Of a stretch of DNA of 64,000 bases, positions 1 through 8,121 are shown in pieces; the stretch's first letter is position 1; the number at the start of each line of letters is the position of its first letter. Source of the stretch: Suilimivivens sp964402925 (GTDB lineage Bacteria > Bacillota > Clostridia > Lachnospirales > Lachnospiraceae); NCBI GenBank assembly GCA_964402925.1, contig CAYOED010000002.1:1-64000 (forward strand), given 5' to 3'. The notes under the pieces are model-generated. The model was not told the origin of the DNA. It ran no database searches and saw nothing but the letters and a program-made list of their open reading frames with translations. The translations under genes were made by a program, and so were the position numbers.

Positions 1-84
1 AGAGGCTTATTTTCAGCAGTATTAGTGCGAATTATTTTTACCTTTCACGGCTGTTGCCTAAATTAATTTCCCCCAAGTTACCAG

Positions 85-113
85 AAAAGCCGCTGCACCG
101 AAATGCAACAGCC
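85..113 (-). terminator. Predicted terminator behind rpn fragment (copy A)
   Basis: Read on the minus strand, arms at 104-113 and 88-97 pair over ten positions (three wobble pairs) around the loop TTTCGG and run into TTTT. The same hairpin is kept in copies B and C, so it is probably the rpn transcription terminator carried along with the repeat. Confidence 0.55.
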
Positions 114-232
114 TTTACTATTTCCATATACTAATGCTTGCCAAAAATGAGCCGCTTTATGCCAAAAGCACAAATTTTAATGCTAATTATATCAATTGCC
201 GATTTAACTGCCACATTTACGAACTAACACCA

Positions 233-481
233 TTATAAATTATTCTCCCTATATAGCTGCTCTCGATAACTCTGGTCATAAATGACACGGCTTAAGTCAT
301 CATCTCTTTTCTCCTTCACAAGAATCTGCAGAAGTTCTGATAAACGCTTTTCGCCTTCTTCTCTTCCCATGGAGATTCCCTTCTCAATCCCTTTCTTAAT
401 TCCAGCATCCTCTCCGTTTTTATATGCCAGTTCTCTTTCGCTCTTAAGATGCTTCTCCTCATCATACTCAAATATACTCAC
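233..481 (-). CDS. Possible orphan RpnS-like small protein (82 aa)
   Basis: An in-frame GTG at 481 lies 8 bases after GGAGG, within a nine-base perfect anti-16S match at 486-494. Translation from it gives only the C-terminal region that begins VSIFEYDEEK and contains the GIKK/GIEK helix. In E. coli, Rpn C-terminal domains (RpnS) are made from internal starts and block the full-length toxin RpnL; this fragment keeps exactly that part without the nuclease. It lies just downstream of the full-length rpn gene at 606, so read-through transcription could express it. Expression and activity are inferred. Confidence 0.5.
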   Translation of the reverse strand: MSIFEYDEEKHLKSERELAYKNGEDAGIKKGIEKGISMGREEGEKRLSELLQILVKEKRDDDLSRVIYDQSYREQLYRENNL

Positions 482-485
482 CGCT

Positions 486-494
486 ATCACCTCC
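486..494 (-). promoter_or_regulatory. Strong internal Shine-Dalgarno
   Basis: On the minus strand this reads GGAGGTGAT, fully complementary to the 3' end of 16S rRNA, followed by AGCG and GTG. It sits inside codons for the R-A-E-V motif. Equivalent sites occur at 813-819 and 8427-8431 in the two full-length rpn genes. Confidence 0.6.
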
Positions 495-605
495 GCCCGA
501 TTCTTTGACAGGAAATCTGCCAGTATCCCATTCCTGATGCAATAATCTACTGCCTGCTCTACTGCGTCCGAAAAAAATGCTTTCTTCGCAAATTTCCTTA
601 CCTCA

Positions 606-806
606 CTACTTACTGTCCTCCAAACCAAACTCTGCGAACAGCTTCTTCTGGAGTTCCCGATCCGACAACGATTTTAAAAATTCGTTACTCCGTCCCGCTT
701 CTGTCAAAAGAAGACCGAGCCTGTTAACCTTTGCTTCTCCTTCTTCTCTGCCTTCACTCCGTATCGTTCTCTCATATTTCTCTGCGTCAAACTCTTCCAA
801 CAACAT
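606..806 (-). CDS. Nested RpnS-like C-terminal protein (66 aa)
   Basis: An in-frame ATG at 806 follows GGAGGTG (813-819), with 8 bases between GGAGG and ATG. The position, just after the K-N-R-A-E-V motif, is the same as the internal GTG sites in the other two rpn copies. Because both the ribosome site and the start are kept although the proteins have diverged, separate translation of the C-terminal domain is likely. By analogy with E. coli RpnS it would neutralise the full-length protein. Confidence 0.5.
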   Translation of the reverse strand: MLLEEFDAEKYERTIRSEGREEGEAKVNRLGLLLTEAGRSNEFLKSLSDRELQKKLFAEFGLEDSK

Positions 807-1535
807 TCCCAACACCTCCGCACGATTCTTCAGCAGGAACTCTTTTAAGATACCCTTTTCTATACAGGAATCCATCGCTTGATTTAGGGCTATCTGTATA
901 TCCTTCTCAACAGCCATGCAATCCCTTATCACGGCCACCAGCTTTGAATACTCTTCCAAAATTCTGCATTTCTCCATCAGCTGTTCATTATGTCCGTAGT
1001 TGATGTTGAGCATCCGTACAATCAGCTCCACATCCGCCCGCACCTTCTTATTTTCAAATGCGTCCGACAACCTCAGCGTCCGCTCTTCCGGCATCTCCTT
1101 CACGCCATTATAAAAGACGATGCACTGAGGCGTAGGCAGGCTGATCTGACCTGTTCCATAAAGGCTTCTCTCCGCCTTCTCTATCACCATCTGGTATTCC
1201 TGCGCCAGATAGATCAGAAACCGTACCGGCAGATTCGGGCTGTATGTACTCTGGTGTTCATACATGCTTAACGTGCCAGACAGGATATAGGCCAGATCAT
1301 TCTTCATGACCACATAAACCGCACTTTCGATCGTCACAATCTCCAGCTGTGATGAATCTTGGTATTCTGTCCCGTTCAGCGCATTATACAAATCTAGAAG
1401 CGCCTCCCTGTCTTTTGCGAACAGGTAACGGAACAGCCTGTCCTTCACATTCCGCTGTACCTGTTTTCGATTACGGTCATACCGCCGGTTCGTTTTCCTG
1501 TTTACGTATGTTTTCTTTCGTCTTCGCCTTGGCAT
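606..1535 (-). CDS. Rpn-family recombination-promoting nuclease / putative transposase
   Basis: 309 residues, the usual length for PD-(D/E)XK 'transposase_31' Rpn proteins. A basic N-terminus (MPRRRRKK) precedes the family block QRNVKDRLFRYLF, then the nuclease core with KND and YEHQST, and a C-terminal helical tail. Rpn proteins are DNA endonucleases reported to promote RecA-independent recombination and to act as phage-defence toxins. The start is supported by GGAGG seven bases upstream. The acidic residue found in the sister gene (FVFDFEL) is serine here (YILSGTL), so nuclease activity is uncertain. The tail lacks the GIEK repeats of the copy at 8122. The next gene fragment starts right at its stop codon. 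Confidence 0.8.
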   Translation of the reverse strand: MPRRRRKKTYVNRKTNRRYDRNRKQVQRNVKDRLFRYLFAKDREALLDLYNALNGTEYQDSSQLEIVTIESAVYVVMKNDLAYILSGTLSMYEHQSTYSPNLPVRFLIYLAQEYQMVIEKAERSLYGTGQISLPTPQCIVFYNGVKEMPEERTLRLSDAFENKKVRADVELIVRMLNINYGHNEQLMEKCRILEEYSKLVAVIRDCMAVEKDIQIALNQAMDSCIEKGILKEFLLKNRAEVLGMLLEEFDAEKYERTIRSEGREEGEAKVNRLGLLLTEAGRSNEFLKSLSDRELQKKLFAEFGLEDSK

Positions 1536-1815
1536 ATATCATCCTCCCTTTCTGTAGCAGGACAATGATATGCCGGACGGTCTGCGCCCGTTCAATCTCT
1601 CCTGCCGTTTTCTGTTATACTTCAAAGTGAAAATCCGACAGAAACTGTCTTGAACGTGCAGAACGCACACCTGTTAGAATTCCCTTGATGACTTTATTCT
1701 AACTGGTCTCCGGAAGGATGTCAATATTGATTTTGATTTTAATTTACGTTTTTTCGTTTTTTATATGCTTCCATGAGCAATCTCATAAATATGATTTTGA
1801 GCTTAATATTTTGAA

Positions 1816-2041
1816 TTATAATCCGTTTCCTTCTTGCAAAAATTTCTTTAGTTCATCATTCGGTATGGATGGGAATCCAGAGGAACTGCCAATCAACCAT
1901 TTCCCGTCAATCTTCTGCAAAATCATTTAGTTCTTTAACCGACAAAATGACTCTATTCCCACTATAATTACTCAACCTTCTCAATAAGCTTTTGCCACAC
2001 TCAAGCAGATATCCTTCAAAGAGAGGCTGTTTAACACCCCT
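1816..2041 (-). pseudogene. Remnant of an unrecognised gene, frameshifted
   Basis: On the minus strand a coding-like stretch reads KQPLFEGYLLECGKSLLRR, then LSVKELNDFA, and with one frame change near 1912-1918 continues KIDGKWLIGSSSGFP and DELKKFLQEGNGL before a TAA at 1816-1818. No start codon or ribosome site is visible at its upstream end, where it meets a stop in frame. I do not recognise the family. It looks like the 3' end of a decayed accessory gene. Confidence 0.45.
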
Positions 2042-2089
2042 TTAAACGTAAGCGGAACAATAAGTCACATATACAAGAAAAATAAGCAA

Positions 2090-2118
2090 TTGCCAAAAAA
2101 TATAGGACTCCCTATTAT
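2090..2118 (+). promoter_or_regulatory. Promoter of the nitrilase-ATPase operon
   Basis: TTGCCA, a 17-base spacer and TATTAT, a good sigma-A-type match. Transcription would start near 2125, leaving a leader of about 140 bases before the ATG at 2264. Confidence 0.6.
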
Positions 2119-2263
2119 AAATTAGGGATATTGTTCCTATCCAAGCCTCTAAAATATCAAAAAAACCATTATTATTATGAGAAAGATAAAATTGTATGAT
2201 GCATAGTCAATTAATTTAATGATGCAGAAATAATGTTTATGAATATGAGGTGCAACAGAGGTA

Positions 2264-4096
2264 ATGACGATCGAATACAAAAGAGTAAATGAACTGCTGG
2301 ATGAAATAGGGGTTGATGAGCAGGACAAACCCGACTTTGTTATTTGCGGTGATGAAAATTCGGAGACCTTTAAAATTGCCCGCGCACAAATTTCAGGAGA
2401 ACTAAATTACTCTGCTAAACAGGGCGCATATATTAATAAAAATGAACATTTAAATAAATGCATGGCAATTATTAAAAAAGCTAAAGAAGAATTCGTTGAC
2501 TTATTATTATTTCCAGAATATTCAATCCCATATGACATAATTAAAAACATATGCACTGATAAGCAATTATGGCCAGCCAAAAACAAATTATGGGTTCTGC
2601 CTTGCTGTGGTCTTAGTCGTGAAAGCTTTCGTGCCAAGATGGATGAGTTCGCCAAGATGGACAATGTTCAAGTTATAGATTATGGGTATGACGACAACGG
2701 AGATGTAGAATATAAATATTTTGTAAATGCGCTTTTTTATGTATTTGTAGTTAAATGCAATTCCAGCTTTAAATTACTTTTATTGCCACAGCTAAAAACA
2801 TTTAGCATGAAAGACATTGATTTTGACTGTGAGGAAGTTGGTTTGTCCTTAGGAAGTAAAATATTTGTTTTTGGCGAGAATAACGGAACAACTCTTATTT
2901 CATTACTGTGTGCCGATGTCATGAATCCCAAGATAGACTGGAACAAAATTCAAAAAATGGGGGCAAATTGTATTGTTTTGAATCCGCAATTAAATCCGAG
3001 TCCGAGAAATAAATCCTTTAGCCGCTTTAGGCAGTCTTTTTTTGACGGAAGTATTGAAGCCATTATGATTACATGCAATTGGGCAGCAGATACACTGGTA
3101 AATCAAATGATGGATGATGGAAACACATATGAAGATATGCCTAGAAAAAATATTGGAATTAAGCTTGCTTGGTCATGTATCTATTATAAAAAGGATAAAG
3201 ACTATGAATTTCAGGACTGGGCCAGCAGTAATTTCAATCTAATAAAAAGCATCGAAAGCGAAAGTCTTTATGCAGGCATTATCAGAGATTTTAAAATAGA
3301 AATTTGGTATACAGGTAACGAAGAGATAATACATATATTACTCATCACCAAACTTCGCATAATTGGTCCAGCTGTAAAACGCCCCAAGCAAAGTATTGGA
3401 TATGTTAAAGGATATGTTTACAATAATGAAAGGTTAGATGAAAATAGCATTGCAGAGTATAAGCTCCTGGCGGAAAATAATATATCCCCTAAAATTTATG
3501 ATAAATTCCAAAGCTTATCTGAAGATAAGTTTGCAATATATGCATTTCCCTTTATACAGAATGACAGGTGTATAGTGGATCGCTTTTTTGATTTGGTTTT
3601 AGGTAAAATTGACTGGGCTTTTCTGAAAATAAGTGAGTTGGAAGAGGTGGAACGTTATACGATTGTGCTCACAGATAGTGAGAGACAGCTGAGAAATAAG
3701 GCTTTTTCTCGCTATTTATACATGGTTAAGGCGCTTGAAGAAGGAAAACTGCCGGAGCATTTAAAAAAACGCTTTGATAACGCACATATTTTGTATTGGA
3801 ACATTAATCTGGAAAATCATAATTTGTATGAACGAGAGAACAGTGATGTAAAAAAGAATGGCAAATCAATATATGCCTCATATGTGGAAAGTGAAGATGA
3901 CGCAAAAGAGTTATTAGCGCGTGTACGGAATAATAAAAGCAGGCATCCCGTAGAAGAAGAGGACATATGTATTATTACACCTTCTGAAACAGATATTGCA
4001 GAATTGATTATTTATCCAAAAACAAATGTAGACATTACCAATGGAGAAAAGTTTTTTTCCAGTACAGACATAGCAGGAGGAGACATTGATGAATGA
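2264..4096 (+). CDS. Nitrilase-fold (carbon-nitrogen hydrolase) protein with long C-terminal extension
   Basis: 610 residues, about twice a normal nitrilase. The N-terminal half (~40-330) carries the nitrilase-superfamily triad in order: Glu85 in LLLFPEYS, Lys178 in LLPQLKTF, Cys216 in LISLLCADV. Enzymes of this superfamily hydrolyse amides or nitriles; the substrate here cannot be read. The C-terminal ~280 residues match nothing I recognise. No signal peptide is visible, so it is probably cytosolic. It overlaps the ATPase gene at 4089 by eight bases, implying coupled translation. Very AT-rich compared with the polysaccharide genes. Nitrilase domains occur as partners or fusions in phage-defence loci (for example with class-1 defence reverse transcriptases), and pairing with an SMC-like ATPase suggests a similar effector role; that is inference. 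Confidence 0.75.
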   Translation: MTIEYKRVNELLDEIGVDEQDKPDFVICGDENSETFKIARAQISGELNYSAKQGAYINKNEHLNKCMAIIKKAKEEFVDLLLFPEYSIPYDIIKNICTDKQLWPAKNKLWVLPCCGLSRESFRAKMDEFAKMDNVQVIDYGYDDNGDVEYKYFVNALFYVFVVKCNSSFKLLLLPQLKTFSMKDIDFDCEEVGLSLGSKIFVFGENNGTTLISLLCADVMNPKIDWNKIQKMGANCIVLNPQLNPSPRNKSFSRFRQSFFDGSIEAIMITCNWAADTLVNQMMDDGNTYEDMPRKNIGIKLAWSCIYYKKDKDYEFQDWASSNFNLIKSIESESLYAGIIRDFKIEIWYTGNEEIIHILLITKLRIIGPAVKRPKQSIGYVKGYVYNNERLDENSIAEYKLLAENNISPKIYDKFQSLSEDKFAIYAFPFIQNDRCIVDRFFDLVLGKIDWAFLKISELEEVERYTIVLTDSERQLRNKAFSRYLYMVKALEEGKLPEHLKKRFDNAHILYWNINLENHNLYERENSDVKKNGKSIYASYVESEDDAKELLARVRNNKSRHPVEEEDICIITPSETDIAELIIYPKTNVDITNGEKFFSSTDIAGGDIDE

Positions 4097-6377
4097 TTTG
4101 TCTGATAAAGCAATCAGCGAAATAGGGCTGTCAAACATAAAAAGAAAAAAGTGCCAGAGTTTGTCTAACCCAGTTATCATTGCCGATTATATGTTCAAAA
4201 AGACAAATACAGCTGTAGCAAAGTATATTATAATACATTGTGACTATGATGAATTTTCGCGAGAATTATGCCGAGATTCAATATTTTATCAGGAAATAGT
4301 TCACAAATGTTTTTTTGAATTTCACAATACCGATTTATGCTGGAATATGTATCAAATATGTGTAATGGATGACGAAAAATACAGGTTAGTCCCTACAGAA
4401 GAAATGATGGAGTATGAAGCAAATACAAATTATACAAGAAAACTTTTGATTCCATTAAGCAAAATGGAAACTACTATTCCTGTGGGAAAGATAAAAGAAG
4501 GATCTAAAATAAAAGCAGAAGATATTATTTCACCTAAAAGCGAGTGGAATGCTCAATTAAAAAAGTCGATGCTGGAGTTTTGCGGTGAAGAGTATAACGA
4601 AGAAATACTAATGAAATATTTGGAAACAGGAGGTTCTGTCCAAAACGAAACGAAGGAGCAAAAACGCTATAAGAAATATAACATTGATAAGATTTTAAAT
4701 ATAAATATTCCTAAAAATTTTAGACAGAATTGTTTTAATAAGTCAAGAAAATTTGAATTTGGAAGAGTCAATATGTTTATAGGGAAAAACGGCTCTGGAA
4801 AAACAAGCATTCTAGAAGGGATTGAATTAGTTATTACTGGAAATGTAAGAAAAGCAATGGGAACTTATAAGTCTTACGAAGAGGTGACAGCAATTAATTG
4901 CATAATTAATACAGGTCAGAAAATTTCAAAGCCAAGAAAGCCAGAGGAAATCTTACGAAGAACAAATTCATGGTATCATAAGATGAATACAGAGGAACAG
5001 ACACTTAATAGTGAATTTCATCTATATAATTATTTCACAGCAGTCGATACTTTTATATTATCATACCTTGGCGACAAGAGAAATCTGAGCAGGCAATTTT
5101 TTCAGGTATTATTTGGAGAAGAGAGCTTAAGCTATTACGAGAATATAGAAAAATATTTAGAAAGTGTTTCCTATTTTGAAAGAATTGAAAAAGAAAGATT
5201 TGATAAAGAAGCAAAAGAAATTAGCATCTATCAATCCAAGGAATGGGAAATAAAATTTTTTGATACTACGCAAAAGTATCCTGTGATATTTGACCAGAGT
5301 TGGGACATTGAGGAGATTGCCCAGATTGTAAAAGAATGTTTACGTCTATGCAGGCAAGTCGGAAGTAAAGATAAAACGCTATCTTTGACTAACTTGCTTC
5401 AAGATGAAAAGGAGATACAAAAACAAAAGGAAGAGATTGAACAGATAAAAAAGGAAATCAGCTTATGCCAAACCCAAACTAATGCTTATAAACACAAATT
5501 AAAACAATTGAGAGAAAAATGGGCATCGGAACCTTTGAATAGAAATAACATACATAACGAGATTAATCAATGTGGCAGGTCTCTGGAAGAAATTGAGCGG
5601 AAACATTTATTTGCAGCAAAAAATTTAAACTTTAAGCAAGGAATGTTAAATACGTACGAAGAATCAACCAATAAAGTTGAGCAAGTCAATGTTCTGTATC
5701 ACAAAGCAAGTGAAATTATCGATATGTCGTCATACAGCTTTAAGATATCAGAGATTAATAGTATTTGTCTCGAGCTAAACGAACTATTAAATCAAAGTCA
5801 GTGGAGTTTAGAGAGAGAAAAAAATAATCTAAATAAGATTAATTATCAGCGCAGTAATGAACTATTATCCAGATTAAGTAACATAAAAAACTGTCTATCA
5901 TCTCTACATAAACCTGAATTTTATCTAGAGAAATACGTTGGAAATAATATAAAGAAAATCAGTGATTTATTTTTACTTTTGCAAAGCCCCAAAGAATATG
6001 AAGGACTGGCATTTAATGAAGGAGTAGAACTGGTAGGTGTAAGAAATAATGAGAAAATCCCTTTGCATATGATGAGTTCAGGGCAAAGAGTTGCGGCAGT
6101 TATGGCATTATTTTTCTGTGTGCACATGTCTGCCGACTGCATTCCAAACATTATATTACTTGATGAACCAATTAGTCATATTGATGAATTAAATATACTT
6201 GCATTATTTGATTTACTAAGGGAGTTAGTCATTCGATATGATAAGCAACTATTCTTCACTACATCTACTAAAGAAGTAGGAAAACTTTTTGAACGAAAGT
6301 TTAGTTTCCTGGAAAAAGATTATAAAAAGTTTCAATTTGAAAGAAAAGGAAATACCGAGACAAAAATAACAACCTAA
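4089..6377 (+). CDS. RecF/SMC-like AAA-type ATPase, partner of the nitrilase protein
   Basis: 762 residues from the ATG at 4089; a TTG three bases upstream is possible, but AGGAGG at 4075-4080 fits the ATG with 8-base spacing. An unrecognised N-terminal domain (~1-190) precedes an ABC/SMC head: Walker A GKNGSGKTS near 232, a coiled-coil stretch near 435-600 (KQKEEIEQIKKEIS), the signature-like SSGQRVAAV near 662, and Walker B with D-loop LLDEPISHID near 690. This is the Rad50/RecF-type split ATPase plan used as sensor in Lamassu, Septu, Gabija and similar defence systems. It is not RecF or RecN: the N-terminal domain and the operon partner are wrong for those. A terminator follows 54 bases after the stop codon. 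Confidence 0.8.
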   Translation: MNDLSDKAISEIGLSNIKRKKCQSLSNPVIIADYMFKKTNTAVAKYIIIHCDYDEFSRELCRDSIFYQEIVHKCFFEFHNTDLCWNMYQICVMDDEKYRLVPTEEMMEYEANTNYTRKLLIPLSKMETTIPVGKIKEGSKIKAEDIISPKSEWNAQLKKSMLEFCGEEYNEEILMKYLETGGSVQNETKEQKRYKKYNIDKILNINIPKNFRQNCFNKSRKFEFGRVNMFIGKNGSGKTSILEGIELVITGNVRKAMGTYKSYEEVTAINCIINTGQKISKPRKPEEILRRTNSWYHKMNTEEQTLNSEFHLYNYFTAVDTFILSYLGDKRNLSRQFFQVLFGEESLSYYENIEKYLESVSYFERIEKERFDKEAKEISIYQSKEWEIKFFDTTQKYPVIFDQSWDIEEIAQIVKECLRLCRQVGSKDKTLSLTNLLQDEKEIQKQKEEIEQIKKEISLCQTQTNAYKHKLKQLREKWASEPLNRNNIHNEINQCGRSLEEIERKHLFAAKNLNFKQGMLNTYEESTNKVEQVNVLYHKASEIIDMSSYSFKISEINSICLELNELLNQSQWSLEREKNNLNKINYQRSNELLSRLSNIKNCLSSLHKPEFYLEKYVGNNIKKISDLFLLLQSPKEYEGLAFNEGVELVGVRNNEKIPLHMMSSGQRVAAVMALFFCVHMSADCIPNIILLDEPISHIDELNILALFDLLRELVIRYDKQLFFTTSTKEVGKLFERKFSFLEKDYKKFQFERKGNTETKITT

Positions 6378-6430
6378 AATCTCATCCCAATAATACATGA
6401 TATGTTTCTTTTACACGGAGCTTATGCAAG

Positions 6431-6472
6431 CGGTAGATAGTGCACACCTCGACCTATCTACCGTTTAAATTT
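6431..6472 (+). terminator. Terminator after the ATPase gene
   Basis: CGGTAGATAG (6431-6440) and CTATCTACCG (6454-6463) form a perfect ten-base stem around a 13-base loop, followed by TTTAAATTT. The right arm contains the stop codon of the converging minus-strand gene, so one hairpin may serve both directions. Confidence 0.7.
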
Positions 6473-7845
6473 CCATGTTCATGCATTAATTGCACTTCAC
6501 CCAATTCACTACATCTTTCTTGTTTTAGAAATTCCTCCATAATCCCCGCCATCGTAATTGACTCGCCACGCGTCAATTTATAGCCTCTGTTTCTGTCCCC
6601 AGTAATAGCCCTTGCAAAGTCACTGATCTCATATCTAAGTCCCTTGCCCAGAAATCTAGAGGAATAAATTTCCTTTTTGTTGGGATCTTCAAATCTCACC
6701 TCAAAGGACTGGGTCAGCCACCAAGGTGATTTTGCGAGAATGTAGCCCTTAGTACCCGCAATCATAAGCTGTCCTTCTGTTTTTACACTGACACCGGTTT
6801 TGGACAATGCCAGACCATTATCAAATACAAAGGAAGCTTTCGTATATACATCTATGCCATTTTCAGCCTTAATGCTGTCGAATCTCACCTCTTTATATTC
6901 CCGCCCTAAAAGTTTCAGCATTGGAAGCAGCGTATAACTTCCAAATTCAGTAAATGCACCGCCATACTTCGCATCAGTCATTTCTCTTAAAGCAGGATCT
7001 GTAAGTCTGGTAAAGCTCGCCTCCACATCACGTATTTCGCCAATCACGCCGCTTTTAGCCACCATGACCAATTGATTAAATCCCGGGCTGTATGCCGTCT
7101 TAATAGCTTCCATCAGGACACATCCTTGTTCTTTTGACAGTTCAAACAGTGCTTCCGCCTGTGCCCTCTGAAATACCATCGGCTTTTCACACAGGACATG
7201 CTTTTTATGCTTCAAGGCAGCTTTTGCATATTCATAATGTGTCTCATGCGGAGATGCAATATACACTGCATCTACTTTATCAAGAAATCTATCATAATCA
7301 TCTTCCCCAAAGGAAAGCTCCAATCGGTCTGCAAATTCTTTTGCATGTTCTCCGTGTGGATTGTATGCACCGGAAACAGTGACCCCGCTTACATATTTTG
7401 CCTCCTGAGGAAATCTGCCTGCCACCCGGCCAGTACCTACAATTCCAATCTTAACAATAGCATTGTCCTCAATTCTCCGCATGGTAGAAGACACGTTTCT
7501 GGTCCGCTCCAAATATACGACATCGCAGTATTCTTTCAAATAATCAAATTTTCCCGTCCAATCTGAACCAACTGTAAATACATCAATATCAAACTTCTTG
7601 ATATCTTCAATTTTCTGCCCTATATGATCTTCCACTACAATCTCGTCTACAAAACCAGTGGCTCTTACATTATCAATCCTGGTGATTAAGGAATCTACAA
7701 CATTAAGTTTTCCCCTGGTTTCATCATATTGCTCCGTCGTCACGCCAACGATCAAGTAATCGCCCAGGGCTTTTGCGCGCTTCAGTAAATTATAATGACC
7801 TTCATGAAATAAATCGAATGATCCATATGTGATTACTTTCTTCAT
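6454..7845 (-). CDS. Cytidylyltransferase (TagD-like) fused to Gfo/Idh/MocA oxidoreductase
   Basis: 463 residues with two domains. Residues 1-~130 are a nucleotidyltransferase of the glycerol-3-phosphate cytidylyltransferase type: the HxGH motif in SFDLFHEGH and the C-terminal RTRNVSSTMRR block. Residues ~131-463 are an NAD(P)-dependent Gfo/Idh/MocA enzyme with the Rossmann motif GIVGTGRVAGRF and the catalytic-loop motif CEKPM. A fused enzyme could oxidise or reduce a polyol or sugar and activate it as a CDP derivative for the cell-surface glycan; the substrate is not known. Its stop codon lies inside the terminator hairpin of the converging ATPase gene. It sits between repeat copies A and B, apart from the main sugar cluster. 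Confidence 0.85.
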   Translation of the reverse strand: MKKVITYGSFDLFHEGHYNLLKRAKALGDYLIVGVTTEQYDETRGKLNVVDSLITRIDNVRATGFVDEIVVEDHIGQKIEDIKKFDIDVFTVGSDWTGKFDYLKEYCDVVYLERTRNVSSTMRRIEDNAIVKIGIVGTGRVAGRFPQEAKYVSGVTVSGAYNPHGEHAKEFADRLELSFGEDDYDRFLDKVDAVYIASPHETHYEYAKAALKHKKHVLCEKPMVFQRAQAEALFELSKEQGCVLMEAIKTAYSPGFNQLVMVAKSGVIGEIRDVEASFTRLTDPALREMTDAKYGGAFTEFGSYTLLPMLKLLGREYKEVRFDSIKAENGIDVYTKASFVFDNGLALSKTGVSVKTEGQLMIAGTKGYILAKSPWWLTQSFEVRFEDPNKKEIYSSRFLGKGLRYEISDFARAITGDRNRGYKLTRGESITMAGIMEEFLKQERCSELGEVQLMHEHGNLNGR

Positions 7846-7973
7846 CTCTCGTCAGTATCCTCATTTATAAAAATAGGGTCTCACTTTTGCATAAACAATA
7901 ACATAATATTACCCTATTTATCCTTTGATGTCCAGTTCCATATTGCCTAAATTAATTTCCCCTAAGTTACCAG

Positions 7974-8002
7974 AAAAGCCGCTGCACCGAAATGCAACAG
8001 CC
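7974..8002 (-). terminator. Predicted rpn terminator (copy B)
   Basis: Hairpin arms at 7993-8002 and 7977-7986 with loop 7987-7992, followed on the minus strand by TTTT. It lies 120 bases past the rpn stop codon. Confidence 0.55.
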
Positions 8003-8121
8003 TTTACTATTTCCATATACTAATGCTTGCCAAAAATGAGCCGCTTTATGCCTAAAGCACAAATTTTAATGCTAATTATAGCAATTGTCGGTTTAACTGC
8101 CACATTTACGAACTAACACCA

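Larger units (their letters stand above)
54..603 (-). repeat. Direct repeat copy A (rpn 3' part plus downstream flank)
   Basis: This stretch matches 7943-8550 (copy B) along its whole length, and its first 250 bases match 9303-9551 (copy C), all in the same orientation. The roughly 175-base noncoding flank differs from copy B at only about half a dozen positions, while the rpn coding part is clearly more diverged. The copy ends within a few bases of the stop codon of the neighbouring rpn gene at 606, so that is a recombination or insertion junction. Identity was judged by eye. Confidence 0.9.
233..603 (-). pseudogene. C-terminal fragment of an Rpn-family nuclease
   Basis: The frame matches the last ~120 residues of the full-length Rpn protein at 8122-9075 (shared segments AVEQAVDYC, ILADFLSKNRAE, FEYDEEKHLKSERE, and the C-terminal YREQLYRENNL). 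The nuclease domain is missing. Homology stops at about 603, immediately past the stop codon of the rpn gene at 606, and the open frame continues to 628 only by chance. Compared with 8122-9075 it has one GIEK unit instead of five. As a nuclease it is dead, but it keeps the complete C-terminal region and an internal start, so it may still make a small protein. Confidence 0.8.
1536..2263. other. 728-bp intergenic region with gene remnant and promoter
   Basis: The left end holds the upstream region of the minus-strand rpn gene. The middle carries a frameshifted minus-strand remnant (1816-2041). The right part holds the promoter and a ~140-base leader for the nitrilase operon. A 70-codon plus-strand frame at 1718-1930 is antisense to the remnant and is not considered a gene. 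Confidence 0.6.

Noticed and set aside
604..628. N-terminal extension of the rpn fragment frame up to the ATG at 628
   Set aside because: These codons lie within the 3' end of the neighbouring rpn gene in another frame and have no match in other Rpn proteins; they arose at the junction.
1718..1930. 70-codon plus-strand open frame
   Set aside because: No ribosome site, low-complexity hydrophobic start, and it is antisense to a more convincing minus-strand gene remnant.
2264..4096. Apolipoprotein N-acyltransferase or NAD synthetase (nitrilase-domain enzymes)
   Set aside because: No membrane helices, and no ammonia-transfer or ATP-pyrophosphatase domain in the C-terminal half.
4089..6377. Housekeeping RecF, RecN or SbcC
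   Set aside because: The N-terminal domain, length and coupled nitrilase gene do not fit; no replication or repair genes nearby.
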